A stretch of 64,000 nucleotides of DNA from REEB509 sp049314555 (GCA_049314555.1 JBMOEW010000014.1:1-64000); one strand, 5' to 3'. Counted from the stretch's first letter, positions 8,042 through 20,203 are shown. Made by a program: numbers and translations. Notes: generated by a model not told the origin, from the sequence alone.

Positions 8042-9166
8042 CTAGTCGGTGGTGCTTTTCGACAAGCCCGCCCGGAACGCAGCCACAAATGCACCAAGCC
8101 GTCCCGCCACGATTGCCGCGCGTAGCCGCGCCATAAGACCCTGATAGTAAGCGATATTGTGCCAAGACAGCAGCACTTGTGCCAAAAGCTCCTCGCTCTT
8201 TACCAAGTGATGCAGATACGCCTTCGTGTAATCGCGGCTGGCCGGACAGTCCAAGCTCGGATCAAGCGGTGACACATCCTCCGCAAACCGCGCATTCTTG
8301 AGATTAATCGGCCCCGCATCGGTCCAGGCCTGGCCGTGCCGTCCTGAGCGGGTCGGCAGCACGCAGTCAAACATGTCCACCCCGCGCGCGACCGATTCGA
8401 CCACATCGATGGGCTTACCAACACCCATCAAATAGCGCGGCCGCTCCACCGGCAAACACGGCACCGTCACATCAAGCGTGGCGAGCATTTCGTCGTGCCC
8501 CTCGCCCACCGCAAGCCCGCCAATGGCATAACCATCAAAGCCGATATCGATCAGGGCCTCAGCGCTCTCCCGCCGCAAGCCCGCATCGGTTCCCCCCTGC
8601 ACGATGGCAAACAGGTTCTGACCCGCCCGATCGCCAAACGCCGCCTTGCAGCGCCGCGCCCACCGCACAGACAATGCCATCGCCCGTGCAACTTCCTCGC
8701 GCGGCGCAGGCAGCGCCGGGCATTCGTCTAGTTGCATCACGATATCGGCCCCAATCGCATCGGCCTGGATCGCCATCGCGCGCTCTGGCGTCAAAAGATG
8801 CTTCGAGCCATCGATGTGGCTGCGAAATTCCACGCCGTTTTCATCAAGCTTGCGCAGCGCAGCAAGGCTCATCACCTGGAACCCGCCGCTGTCGGTCAAG
8901 ATCGGCCCGTCCCACCCCATGAAACAGTGCAACCCGCCAAGCCGCGCCAACCGTTCTGGGCCCGGCCGCAGCATCAAATGATAGGTGTTGCCCAACAGAA
9001 TATCAGCACCGCTGGCGCGCACCTGCTCCGGCAACAGCCCCTTCACGGTGCCCGCCGTGCCCACTGGCATAAATGCGGGTGTACGGATGGTGCCGCGCGC
9101 GGTCTCCAGTGACCCGGTGCGCGCAAAACCATCAGTTGCGTGCAGCTTGAACGCAAAGCCGGTCAT
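8042..9166 (-). CDS. tgt: Queuine tRNA-ribosyltransferase (TGT) with degenerate zinc site
   Basis: 374 aa; exchanges guanine 34 for preQ1 in queuosine tRNAs. The base-binding Asp is in TDSGGFQ (D92) and the nucleophilic Asp in MFDCVLPTR (D267). Bacterial TGT carries a CxCxxC...H zinc site; here the equivalent stretch PLDPSLDCPAS has Leu305, Cys307 and Ser310, with His336 in SWHNIAYYQ, so two of four ligands are missing. The rest of the C-terminal domain (YTKAYLHHLVK) is intact. ATG 9166 overlaps the queA stop by ATGA, so queA-tgt form one unit. Confidence 0.93.
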   Translation of the reverse strand: MTGFAFKLHATDGFARTGSLETARGTIRTPAFMPVGTAGTVKGLLPEQVRASGADILLGNTYHLMLRPGPERLARLGGLHCFMGWDGPILTDSGGFQVMSLAALRKLDENGVEFRSHIDGSKHLLTPERAMAIQADAIGADIVMQLDECPALPAPREEVARAMALSVRWARRCKAAFGDRAGQNLFAIVQGGTDAGLRRESAEALIDIGFDGYAIGGLAVGEGHDEMLATLDVTVPCLPVERPRYLMGVGKPIDVVESVARGVDMFDCVLPTRSGRHGQAWTDAGPINLKNARFAEDVSPLDPSLDCPASRDYTKAYLHHLVKSEELLAQVLLSWHNIAYYQGLMARLRAAIVAGRLGAFVAAFRAGLSKSTTD

Positions 9167-10233
9167 GCGCGATCGTCCGACCGCCACAACAGGCTGGCAT
9201 CGCCGTAGGAATAGAAGCGGTAACCCGCACCAATGGCATGCGCATACGCCGCCCGCATCCGCTCCCGCCCAGAAAGCGCACCGACCAGCATGAACAAAGT
9301 GGATCTCGGCAAGTGAAAATTGGTCCACAGCCCATCGACCACCTGAAACCGGTAGCCGGGCGTGATGAAAATGTCGGTGTCGCCAGCCCCTGCGGCCACA
9401 CCCCCGTGACCATCGCTCGATGACTCAAGCGTGCGCAAAGCCGTGGTGCCAACCGCCACAATCCGGCGGCCCTCGCGCTTCGCCGCGGTCAACGCCTGCG
9501 CCGTCGCAGGTTCGATTTCGCGCCACTCGCTGTGCATCACGTGATCGCCGGTGTCCTCCACCTTCACCGGAAGGAACGTGCCCGCCCCCACATGCAGCGT
9601 CACGTGCAAACGCTGCACGCCGGCACGGTCCAGCGCTTCCAGCAAGCGGTGTGTAAAGTGCAGGCCCGCCGTGGGTGCAGCCACAGACCCCGCCCGCGCG
9701 GCATAGACGGTTTGGTAGTCGTCTTCGTCCGCAGCGTCTGGTGCCCGCCGATCAGCGATATACGGCGGCAAAGGGGCAGCCCCCGCAGCAGCGATTGCCT
9801 CGTCCAAAGCGGCCCCACTGCGGTCAAAGCGCAGCAGCACCTCCCCGCCCTCAGACTTGTCTTCAACAACCGCGCCAAACCCGTCGCCGAACGTCAAAGG
9901 ATCGTCCACCCGCAGCCGCTTGCCCGGCCGTGCAAACGCACGCCACCGCGCCTCATCCACTCGTTTGTGCAGATTAACGTCGATCTCCACCGCGGGCGAG
10001 CCTGCCTGGCGCGCCGCGCGCTGTGCCTTTAACGCGGCGTGGATCACTTTCGTGTCGTTAAACACCAACACGTCGCCAGGCCGCAAAAGGCCGGGAAGTT
10101 CCGACACGGTTCGGTCTGTAAAACCGTCCCGTGTCGGATCCACAACCAACAACCGCGCACTGTCGCGCGGGCGCGCAGGGCGCAACGCGATCAAGTGCTC
10201 TGGCAGGTCGAAGTCAAAATCGTCAACGCGCAT
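9163..10233 (-). CDS. queA: S-adenosylmethionine:tRNA ribosyltransferase-isomerase
   Basis: 356 aa, full length. It starts MRVDDFDFDLPEHLIALRPA and has the family blocks DVLVFNDTKVIHAAL, GAGTFLPVK and THRLLEALD. It adds the epoxycyclopentane of epoxyqueuosine to preQ1 in tRNA, using SAM. It lies immediately upstream of tgt, which makes the preceding exchange, with a 4-base ATGA overlap. Confidence 0.96.
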   Translation of the reverse strand: MRVDDFDFDLPEHLIALRPARPRDSARLLVVDPTRDGFTDRTVSELPGLLRPGDVLVFNDTKVIHAALKAQRAARQAGSPAVEIDVNLHKRVDEARWRAFARPGKRLRVDDPLTFGDGFGAVVEDKSEGGEVLLRFDRSGAALDEAIAAAGAAPLPPYIADRRAPDAADEDDYQTVYAARAGSVAAPTAGLHFTHRLLEALDRAGVQRLHVTLHVGAGTFLPVKVEDTGDHVMHSEWREIEPATAQALTAAKREGRRIVAVGTTALRTLESSSDGHGGVAAGAGDTDIFITPGYRFQVVDGLWTNFHLPRSTLFMLVGALSGRERMRAAYAHAIGAGYRFYSYGDASLLWRSDDRA

Positions 10234-10275
10234 AAGGCGCGCTGTCTACGCGCAAGCGATCAGATCGCCAAGGGA

Positions 10276-10737
10276 TTACCCCACGCGCATCGACACAATC
10301 CGCCCCGGCGTGCGCGGCGGTTCGCCCTTTGGCAGGGCATCAACCGCTTCCATGCCTTCGCTGACCATGCCCCAGACGGTGTACTGCTTGTCCAGGAACC
10401 GCGCGTCATCAAAGCAGATAAAAAACTGCGCGTTGGCAGAGTTCGGGTCGCTGGTCCGCGCCATCGAGCACACCCCGCGCACGTGCGGTTCGGCCGAAAA
10501 CTCCTGCTTCAGGTTTGGCTTGGACGAACCGCCCGTGCCCTGCCCGTGCGGGCAACCGGCCTGCGCCATGAAGCCAGGGATCACCCGGTGGAACACGATT
10601 CCATCGTAAAACCCTTCCTCCGCCAGCTCCTTGATGCGGGCCACGTGGTTCGGCGCAAGGTCTGGGCGCAATTGAATTTTCACAACGCCCGTATCGAGCG
10701 TGACTGTCAGGGTATCAGGGGAATGTTCCGCCACCAT
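10276..10737 (-). CDS. Cytoplasmic cyclophilin-type peptidyl-prolyl isomerase
   Basis: 153 aa without a signal peptide. The cyclophilin active-site segment FHRVIPGFMAQAG and the block SANAQFFICFDDARFLDKQY are present, then VWGMVSEGMEAVDAL. Such PpiB-like enzymes isomerise Xaa-Pro bonds during folding. Its ATG lies 31 bases inside the 3' end of the exported cyclophilin gene, so the two are cotranscribed and probably arose by duplication. Confidence 0.92.
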   Translation of the reverse strand: MVAEHSPDTLTVTLDTGVVKIQLRPDLAPNHVARIKELAEEGFYDGIVFHRVIPGFMAQAGCPHGQGTGGSSKPNLKQEFSAEPHVRGVCSMARTSDPNSANAQFFICFDDARFLDKQYTVWGMVSEGMEAVDALPKGEPPRTPGRIVSMRVG

Positions 10738-11621
10738 GGCCGGTTCCTTTCGGTGTCATTGACGCCCGGCACAAGCACTGGAATCTGTACATCGCACAAC
10801 GAAAAAACGCGCTCCCGGTCACGGCGCACCTGCCGGCGTGTCTCCGCCACCACGTCCCGGAACTCAGGCGAATCGGTGCGCAGCACAAAGATCGCCGTGC
10901 GCTCGGCCTCAGGCACGCTCGAAGCCACCCGCACTCGCCGCATGATCGGCGGGTTCGCCGGCGGCTCGCCCACCGGAAACGCATCAACGATGTCCTGGCC
11001 CCAGGCCACCCTGCCCCAGATCGAATAGCGCTTGTCCAGCGCCGGCCACGCGGCCCGCATGATGAAAAACTGGCTGTTGGCGCTGTCCAGCTCCGCAAAC
11101 CGCGCCATCGAGACGATCCCAGGGCAATGCAGCCCCCATGCGGTTGCGCGCCCATCGCTGGTGCCCGTCATCACATCGTCAGGCTGGGTTTCGATGGGCA
11201 ACAGCTTGTGAAACCCCATCCGCTGCGACACGCGCCCCTGACGGTCGCGCACAACCGCCGCCTCCACAAATGGCATGTCCGGACCGCGCCGGAACAAGAA
11301 CTCCTGTTGCAGGTCCGGCAGGCGCGAGGCCCCTTCGCCGGTGCCGAGCGGATCACCGCCCTGCGCCATGAACGCGTCGATCACCCGGTGAAAGCGAAGG
11401 CCGTCATAGAAGCCCTGTTCGGAAAGCGTGCGGATCCGCTCCACATGGCGCGGTGCCACCTCTGGATACATCTCAATGATGATCCGCCCGGCGTCCGTTT
11501 CAATGTACAGCGTATTTTCCGGATCCAGCGGTCGCCACGCCGCCGGATTGGGCACATCAGCCAACGCCGGCGCAGCCAAAAACGCCAGCGACACCAAGGC
11601 CGCAAGCCACAATCGGATCAT
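10707..11621 (-). CDS. Exported cyclophilin-type peptidyl-prolyl isomerase
   Basis: 304 aa with a cleavable signal peptide (MIRLWLAALVSLAFLAAPALA). The cyclophilin domain spans about residues 35-230, with FHRVIDAFMAQGGD and SANSQFFIMRAAWPALDKRY. Compared with the cytoplasmic copy it has an extra block of about 45 residues (DLQQEFLFRRGPDMPFVEAA to QPDDVMTGTSDG) and a 70-residue C-terminal extension. Periplasmic folding of outer-membrane or secreted proteins is the likely role. It overlaps the coaD stop by ATGA. Confidence 0.9.
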   Translation of the reverse strand: MIRLWLAALVSLAFLAAPALADVPNPAAWRPLDPENTLYIETDAGRIIIEMYPEVAPRHVERIRTLSEQGFYDGLRFHRVIDAFMAQGGDPLGTGEGASRLPDLQQEFLFRRGPDMPFVEAAVVRDRQGRVSQRMGFHKLLPIETQPDDVMTGTSDGRATAWGLHCPGIVSMARFAELDSANSQFFIMRAAWPALDKRYSIWGRVAWGQDIVDAFPVGEPPANPPIMRRVRVASSVPEAERTAIFVLRTDSPEFRDVVAETRRQVRRDRERVFSLCDVQIPVLVPGVNDTERNRPWWRNIPLIP

Positions 11622-12145
11622 CGTGCCACTCCAAACTTCGCCTTGAGCTTTCGCGCCACAGTCCGCGGCACAAACTGCCCGATATCGCCGCCGAGCCGCG
11701 CGATTTCCTTGACCAGGCGCGAAGCGATAGCCTGGTGGGTGGGATCAGCCATCAAGAATACGGTTTCAATATCCGCATTCAATTTCTGGTTCATGCCCAC
11801 CATCTGGAACTCGTACTCAAAATCCGAAACCGCGCGCAGTCCACGCACGATCACGGCAGCGTTCACCTCTTCGGCGAATTTCATCAGCAATGTGTCAAAA
11901 GGACGGACTGAGATGTCAAAGTCCGGAGCCGCCGCAGCTGCGCACTCCTCCACCATGGCCACCCGCTCTTCTAGGCTGAACAGCGGGCCCTTGTCGCGAT
12001 TGATCGCCACGCCGATCACCAGCGTATCGACCAGCTTCGACGCGCGCTGGATGATATCCAGGTGGCCGTTGGTGATGGGATCAAACGTGCCCGGATAGAG
12101 CCCGATCCGATGCGTCGGCTTTACCCGAACGCGCGCCTTCGCCAT
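11618..12145 (-). CDS. coaD: Pantetheine-phosphate adenylyltransferase
   Basis: 175 aa, normal length. The nucleotidyltransferase signature GLYPGTFDPITNGHLDII lies near the N-terminus and GLRAVSDFEYEFQM in the middle; ASRLVKEIARLGGDI marks the end. It makes dephospho-CoA from ATP and 4'-phosphopantetheine. ATG 12145 is chosen because GGAGG stands 6 bases before it; a TTG 12 bases upstream would place that site inside the gene. It follows gyrA by 21 bases on the same strand. Confidence 0.96.
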   Translation of the reverse strand: MAKARVRVKPTHRIGLYPGTFDPITNGHLDIIQRASKLVDTLVIGVAINRDKGPLFSLEERVAMVEECAAAAAPDFDISVRPFDTLLMKFAEEVNAAVIVRGLRAVSDFEYEFQMVGMNQKLNADIETVFLMADPTHQAIASRLVKEIARLGGDIGQFVPRTVARKLKAKFGVAR

Positions 12146-12166
12146 GTCGGCCTCCAATTGAAAGGA

Positions 12167-14923
12167 TCACTTGCCAGCGTCGCCAGCGTCGTCATCACCA
12201 CCCACATCAGCGACGCCTTCTGCAGCCACCACGTGCTCATCAGGTCCGGTGCGGATCAGGGTAACCCCCTGCGTCGCGCGCCCGGCGATCCGAATGTCTT
12301 CCACAGGCATACGGATCAATTGGCCCCGATCCGTGACCAACATCAATTCCTGATCTTCGACCACGGGGAAAGCGGCCACCACCGCATTGTCCTTGCCGGA
12401 CAACCGATGCGCAATCAGCCCTTTGCCACCCCGCCCCGTGACCCGATACTCATAGCTTGAAGCCCGCTTGCCGAGCCCCTCGCTGGTCACCGTCAAGATG
12501 AACTGCTCGCGCCCACCAAGTTGCGCTATTCGCTCAGGGCTAATCGGGGCCTCGCCCACTTCGCCCTCATCGTCCACTTCCGCCACGTCGGCGTCCGGCC
12601 CGTCTTCGCCGGCCGCCCGTCGCATCGCGGCCGCATGCTTGAGGTAAGCGCGGGCTTCAGCGGGTTCGACATCCACACGGCCAAGCACCGCCATGTTGAT
12701 CACTTCATCGCCCTCTTTCAGATCAATGCCGCGCACGCCGGTGGACGTTCGGCCCACAAACACCCGCACATCTGTCACTTCAAAACGGATGCACATGGCA
12801 GTGCGGGTGGCGAGCAGGATCGTGTCATTCTCCGAACAGATCCGCACATCCACAATGCCATCGCCCTCATCAGGCTTCATCGCGATCTTGCCGGCGCGGT
12901 TCACCTGGGTGAAGTCTGACAGCTTGTTGCGCCGCACAGATCCAGACCGGGTCGCAAACATCACATCCAGCGTGGCCCAATCGTCCTCGTTTTCCGGCAG
13001 GGCCATGATCGAGGTGATCCGCTCACCCGCTTCCAAAGGCAGCATGTTGACCAACGCGCGCCCCTTGGTGCGCGGATCGCCCTGCGGCAACCGCCAGACT
13101 TTTTCCTTATAGACCATCCCCGCAGACGAGAAGAACAAGATCGGCGCATGGGTCGAGGCTACAAACAGCCGCGTGACGAAATCTTCGTCCTTCGTGACCA
13201 TCCCAGACTTGCCTTTGCCACCCCGCTTTTGCGCGCGATAGGCAGACAATGGCGTGCGCTTCACATAGCCGCCGTGGGTAACGGTCACGACCATGTCTTC
13301 CCGGGGGATCAGGCTTTCGTCGTCGATGTCACCGTCCGCTTCGGAGAACGGCGAGCGGCGCGACCGACCGAACGCGGCCTTCACCTCCCCCATCTCGCTG
13401 CGGATGATATCCATGATCAGCGGCCGGCTTGCCAGGATCGCCAGCAACGTCTTGATCTCTTCGGCAATTTCATTGGCGGCCTTGGCGATATCGTCACGCC
13501 CCAGCCCCGTGAGCCGCTGCAGCCGCAGCTCCAGGATTGCCCGCGCCTGTTCATCCGACAACCGCACCGAGCCCGCTTCACTCACTACCGTGCGCGGATC
13601 GGCAATCAGCGCGATCAAGGGCAGCATATCGCCCGCCGGCCAATCGCGGGCCACCAGGCGCTCGCGCGCTTCAGCGGCGTCTGCGCTTTCGCGGATCGTG
13701 CGGATCACTTCATCGATATTGGCAACAGCGATCGCAAGGCCCACGGTTTCGTGGCCGCGCTTGCGCGCCTTGGCCAAACGGAACTTGGTGCGCCGCGTTA
13801 CCACCTGCTCGCGGAACGCCAAGAAGGCCTGCAGCATCTGCCGCAAACCCATCTGCTCGGGCCGCCCGCCGTTCAGTGCCAACATGTTGACGCCAAACGA
13901 GGTTTGCAGCTGCGTGAACCGGTAGAGCTGGTTCAACACCACATCCAAAACGGCATCGCGTTTGATTTCAAACACGATCCGAATGCCGTGACGGTTGCTT
14001 TCGTCGCGCAGATCGGAAATGCCCTCGATCCGCTTTTCCCGGACCAGCTCGCCGATCCGCTCCACCATCATGCCTTTGTTCACCTGATAGGGAATTTCGG
14101 TAAAGACGATGGCCTCGCGGCCCTTCATGGTCTCGGTATGATATTTCGCCCGGATCACCACAGACCCGCGCCCGGTCAACAGCGCTTGGCGCGCGCCGGC
14201 CCGCCCAAGGATCTCGCCCCCCGTCGGAAAATCGGGGCCCGGCACGATCTCCAACAGTTCAGAATCGGTCAGATTCGGGTTGTCCATCAACGCGAAGGCC
14301 GCATCGATGACCTCTGAAAGATTGTGCGGCGGTATATTGGTGGCCATCCCCACAGCGATCCCGCCTGCCCCATTGACGAGCAAATTCGGAAACCGCGCCG
14401 GCAACACCACCGGCTCTTGCCGGCTGGTGTCGTAGTTGTCCTGGAAATCGACGGTATCTTCGCCGATGTCGGCCAACAAAAACGACGCAGACTTGGCCAG
14501 CCGCGATTCGGTGTAGCGCATCGCCGCCGCTTGATCGCCGTCGATCGAGCCAAAATTGCCCTGACCATCAATCAGCGGCAGGCCCATCGAGAAGTCCTGC
14601 GCCATCCGCACCAAGGTGTCATAGATCGCGCTGTCGCCGTGCGGGTGATACCGACCCATCACTTCGCCCACCGTATTGGCAGACTTGCGGTAAGCCTTGT
14701 CGTGGGTATTTCCCGCCTCGTTCATCCCGTACAGAATGCGTCTATGCACCGGCTTCAGCCCATCGCGCACGTCCGGCAGCGCCCGCGACACAATCACGCT
14801 CATCGCGTAATCGAGGTAGCTGCGCTTCATTTCGTCTTCGATGGGGATCAGCGTGATGCCGGGCGTTAGTGCCGGCGAACTCGCGGATGGCGCATCATCG
14901 TCTGGCGGAGGGGTATCGGACAC
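12167..14923 (-). CDS. gyrA: DNA gyrase subunit A
   Basis: 918 aa. The catalytic tyrosine is Y137 in AAMRYTESRL. The quinolone-determining region reads HPHGDSAIYDT with Ser98 and Asp102, equivalent to E. coli Ser83 and Asp87, so both sensitive-type residues are kept. The C-terminal beta-pinwheel has the GyrA-box-like sequence QKRGGKGKSG and ends in an acidic tail (VADVGGDDDAGDAGK). Within the pinwheel an acidic insertion (EDGPDADVAEVDDEGEVGEA) interrupts the blades. It introduces negative supercoils with GyrB. Confidence 0.97.
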   Translation of the reverse strand: MSDTPPPDDDAPSASSPALTPGITLIPIEDEMKRSYLDYAMSVIVSRALPDVRDGLKPVHRRILYGMNEAGNTHDKAYRKSANTVGEVMGRYHPHGDSAIYDTLVRMAQDFSMGLPLIDGQGNFGSIDGDQAAAMRYTESRLAKSASFLLADIGEDTVDFQDNYDTSRQEPVVLPARFPNLLVNGAGGIAVGMATNIPPHNLSEVIDAAFALMDNPNLTDSELLEIVPGPDFPTGGEILGRAGARQALLTGRGSVVIRAKYHTETMKGREAIVFTEIPYQVNKGMMVERIGELVREKRIEGISDLRDESNRHGIRIVFEIKRDAVLDVVLNQLYRFTQLQTSFGVNMLALNGGRPEQMGLRQMLQAFLAFREQVVTRRTKFRLAKARKRGHETVGLAIAVANIDEVIRTIRESADAAEARERLVARDWPAGDMLPLIALIADPRTVVSEAGSVRLSDEQARAILELRLQRLTGLGRDDIAKAANEIAEEIKTLLAILASRPLIMDIIRSEMGEVKAAFGRSRRSPFSEADGDIDDESLIPREDMVVTVTHGGYVKRTPLSAYRAQKRGGKGKSGMVTKDEDFVTRLFVASTHAPILFFSSAGMVYKEKVWRLPQGDPRTKGRALVNMLPLEAGERITSIMALPENEDDWATLDVMFATRSGSVRRNKLSDFTQVNRAGKIAMKPDEGDGIVDVRICSENDTILLATRTAMCIRFEVTDVRVFVGRTSTGVRGIDLKEGDEVINMAVLGRVDVEPAEARAYLKHAAAMRRAAGEDGPDADVAEVDDEGEVGEAPISPERIAQLGGREQFILTVTSEGLGKRASSYEYRVTGRGGKGLIAHRLSGKDNAVVAAFPVVEDQELMLVTDRGQLIRMPVEDIRIAGRATQGVTLIRTGPDEHVVAAEGVADVGGDDDAGDAGK

Positions 14924-15049
14924 GTTAGGATCTGAAACTCTTTGCGGGGGGAAAATATGCGCCTGCGGCTATGAAACGCCTTGAGCGCAAACGACTCGTA
15001 CACAAACTTATCAAACGCGCCATCTCCTTTCAAACCCAGGACCCAGCCC

Positions 15050-15655
15050 ATGCGCTCTTTCCTCTGCGTCGTTGCCGCCACGGCTTTCCTATCGGGCTGT
15101 ATTGCCGTCGATATCGACCACGCCACCCACAACAATCGCGCCGAAGCTGCCCACCACGAAACCGGCCCCGTTGGCGCAACGACGATGGCCACACTTTTGA
15201 ACAATGCGGGAGCTGAAATTGGCACCGCTCGCTTCACCGAAGGGCCCCGCGGGGTCTTGATCCAGCTGGACCTGGCCCCAAGCTCGTTGTCGCCTGGCTG
15301 GCACGGCGTCCACTTCCACGCGGTCGGCGATTGCCATGATCATGCCTCAGGCTTTGCCGCCGCCAGCGGTCATCTGGGCAGAGGCGAAGGCGTCACCCAC
15401 GGCTTCTTGAGCCCACAGGGCCCAGAAGCCGGCGACCTGCCGAATATCTTTGCGCCAGCAGCGGGCCCCATTCGCGCAGAAATCTTCACGCACTTCGTGA
15501 CCTTGGCTGCCGAAGACATCGGCACCCACCGGCTGGCCTTGATGGATGTGGATGGCAGCGCTCTGATGATCCACGCCAATCCAGATGACAACCTCAGCCA
15601 ACCGATTGGTGCGGCTGGGGCCCGCGTGGCCTGCGGCGTGCTGGCGAGGGGCTAG
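15050..15655 (+). CDS. sodC: Cu/Zn superoxide dismutase lipoprotein
   Basis: 201 aa. The N-terminus is a lipoprotein signal with lipobox LSGC (Cys17), so it is probably tethered in the envelope. Metal ligands follow SodC order: H88 and H90 in GVHFHAVGDC, H108 in ASGHLG, H117 in THGFLSP and H165 in ALMIHANPDDN. Cys95 and Cys195 can form the family disulphide. It dismutates periplasmic superoxide. It diverges from gyrA with a 126-base intergenic region. Confidence 0.92.
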   Translation: MRSFLCVVAATAFLSGCIAVDIDHATHNNRAEAAHHETGPVGATTMATLLNNAGAEIGTARFTEGPRGVLIQLDLAPSSLSPGWHGVHFHAVGDCHDHASGFAAASGHLGRGEGVTHGFLSPQGPEAGDLPNIFAPAAGPIRAEIFTHFVTLAAEDIGTHRLALMDVDGSALMIHANPDDNLSQPIGAAGARVACGVLARG

Positions 15656-15664
15656 GCAAACGGC

Positions 15665-16534
15665 TTAAACGCCACGCCGCTCCGCCAACGCGCACAACGC
15701 CACGCCAATCAGCGCAATCAAGGCCCCGGCCACGATTTGCACCGTGATGTGGTCCCCCAGGAACGCCACCCCAAGCCCCGCCGAAATCACCGGCGTGGCC
15801 AGCAGGTAAGGCGTTGTCCGCGCCACCTCGTATTTCTGCACCAACCGAAACAGCATCGCATTCGCCCCGATGCTGGACACAAGCCCCGCAAACACGATCG
15901 CTGCCCAAGCCCACCAGGGGGCAGTAGACAGTGCGGTCGCCTGCCCGCTCTCCGTCAGGCCCGAAGCAGCAAAGAGCGGCGGAAAAGCGATCAGCGCTGT
16001 CCACGCCTGCAGCTCAAACGGGCGCACGCCCGAAAACCGCCGCAGCAGGATCGACACACAGGCCCAAATGAACGCCCCGATCGCAATCAGCACCAAGGCG
16101 CGCCCCTGCGCAAACACCGCCGGATCAAAGCCCATCGCCGCCACCCCCAGGAACGAGGCCACCACCCCCGCGCCCCGCAACCAGCCAACCCCCTCCCGCA
16201 AAAAGATCGCCGCCAGCGCCACCGAAAACGGGATCCACAGCTGCGCCGCGATCACCACCGGCGTCACATCGTCGGCCACCGCAAAACCCGCATACACGAA
16301 CGCAAAGTGCACTGGCCCCGAGAGCGCAGCGATGGCAAGCAGCATCCGCCACTTGCCCTTCACGATCTTCAGAAACGGAAACAACACCGCCGCAGTCACC
16401 AAAAACCGCAGCCCCGTAAACATCATCGGCGGGAAATAATCCACCGCCATGATCGTGAGCACGTTGTTGATACCCCATATCAACGCAATCGCCGAAAGCG
16501 CGGCGGCGTCGATGGGCGCGATAGGTTTGGCCAT
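15665..16534 (-). CDS. EamA/DMT-superfamily permease
   Basis: 289 aa with about ten hydrophobic segments arranged as two EamA repeats (first from AALSAIALIWGINNVLTI, second from ALVLIAIGAFIWACVSILLR). The C-terminal ends in ALAERRGV, on the cytoplasmic side. DMT permeases export metabolites such as amino acids; the substrate is unknown. ATG 16534 is chosen; AAGGGG is too close to it to be a good site, so an upstream start is possible. Convergent with sodC, 9 bases apart. Confidence 0.85.
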   Translation of the reverse strand: MAKPIAPIDAAALSAIALIWGINNVLTIMAVDYFPPMMFTGLRFLVTAAVLFPFLKIVKGKWRMLLAIAALSGPVHFAFVYAGFAVADDVTPVVIAAQLWIPFSVALAAIFLREGVGWLRGAGVVASFLGVAAMGFDPAVFAQGRALVLIAIGAFIWACVSILLRRFSGVRPFELQAWTALIAFPPLFAASGLTESGQATALSTAPWWAWAAIVFAGLVSSIGANAMLFRLVQKYEVARTTPYLLATPVISAGLGVAFLGDHITVQIVAGALIALIGVALCALAERRGV

Positions 16535-16555
16535 CCCCTTGGCTACACAAGACAA

Positions 16556-16579
16556 CGGCCGGCGCACAAGCACCGGCCG
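16556..16579 (-). terminator. Hairpin downstream of ssb
   Basis: A perfect 7-bp GC stem (16556-16562 with 16573-16579) with a 10-base loop, lying 27 bases after the ssb stop. On the minus strand it is followed by TTGTCTTGTG, only moderately T-rich, so it may be a terminator or an RNA-stabilising hairpin. Confidence 0.4.
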
Positions 16580-16605
16580 CGTACAACACTGCATTTACTG
16601 GAACA

Positions 16606-17085
16606 TCAAAACGGAATTTCGTCGTCCATGTCCTGGTTGAACGATTCCCGCGGCCCTTCCGCAACACGCCGCCCGCCGCCGCTTGCAGCCATTTCATCGC
16701 CGCCAGAGCCATAGCTGCGATCGCCGCCGCCTTCGCCCTTGCCGTCCAGCATCGTCAGTTCGCCGCGATACTTTTGGATGACGATTTCGGTGGAGTATTT
16801 TTCCACCCCGTTTTGCTCGTACTTGCGGGTCTGCAACTGGCCTTCGAGATAAACCTTGGACCCCTTCTTAAGGTATTGCTCCGCCACCTTCGCCAGCTGA
16901 TCATTGAAGATCACCACGCGGTGCCATTCGGTTTTCTCTTTGCGCTCGCCGCTCATCTTGTCGCGCCAGGATTCGCTGGTGGCCACCGACAGGTTCACCA
17001 CCGGGTCGCCATTGTTCAGCCGCCGGACTTCCGGATCCTTGCCCAGATTACCGATAAGGATCACTTTGTTCACGCTGCCGGCCAT
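16606..17085 (-). CDS. ssb: Single-stranded DNA-binding protein
   Basis: 159 aa. The OB-fold covers residues 1-110 (NKVILIGNLGKDPEVRRL, TEWHRVVIFN, LKKGSKVYLEGQLQTRKY). A Gly/Ser/Asp-rich linker leads to the acidic C-terminal tip DMDDEIPF, which binds partner proteins. It protects ssDNA in replication and repair. It diverges from uvrA, and a LexA-type box sits in the shared 180-base upstream region. Confidence 0.97.
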   Translation of the reverse strand: MAGSVNKVILIGNLGKDPEVRRLNNGDPVVNLSVATSESWRDKMSGERKEKTEWHRVVIFNDQLAKVAEQYLKKGSKVYLEGQLQTRKYEQNGVEKYSTEIVIQKYRGELTMLDGKGEGGGDRSYGSGGDEMAASGGGRRVAEGPRESFNQDMDDEIPF

Positions 17086-17151
17086 CTCTCTCTCCTAACG
17101 TTCCGAAGTTGCCGTTCTGCAACCGGTGACACCCAATTTGGGCAAGACTAT

Positions 17152-17166
17152 GTTCACGCCTTGTTC
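17152..17166. promoter_or_regulatory. LexA (SOS) box shared by ssb and uvrA
   Basis: GTTC-ACGCCTT-GTTC (17152-17166) fits the alphaproteobacterial LexA operator GTTC-N7-GTTC. It lies 66 bases before the ssb start and 99 bases before the uvrA start, a position from which both divergent repair genes could be repressed. Confidence 0.7.
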
Positions 17167-17265
17167 TGCTCACCGACTCATCACACACCCTAGCGCGTCA
17201 CATCAATCAGGGGAAATGCGCAAGCGAAGCTTCCTAAGTGGTTCCGCGCGCACTAGGTAACGCCA

Positions 17266-20196
<2,931 letters not shown>

Positions 20197-20203
20197 GCCC
20201 GTC

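Noticed and set aside
13148..14317. A 389-codon plus-strand frame inside gyrA
   Set aside because: Antisense of gyrA with low-complexity composition and no ribosome site.
12167..14923. Quinolone-resistance substitutions in GyrA
   Set aside because: Ser98 and Asp102 (E. coli 83 and 87) are the sensitive-type residues.
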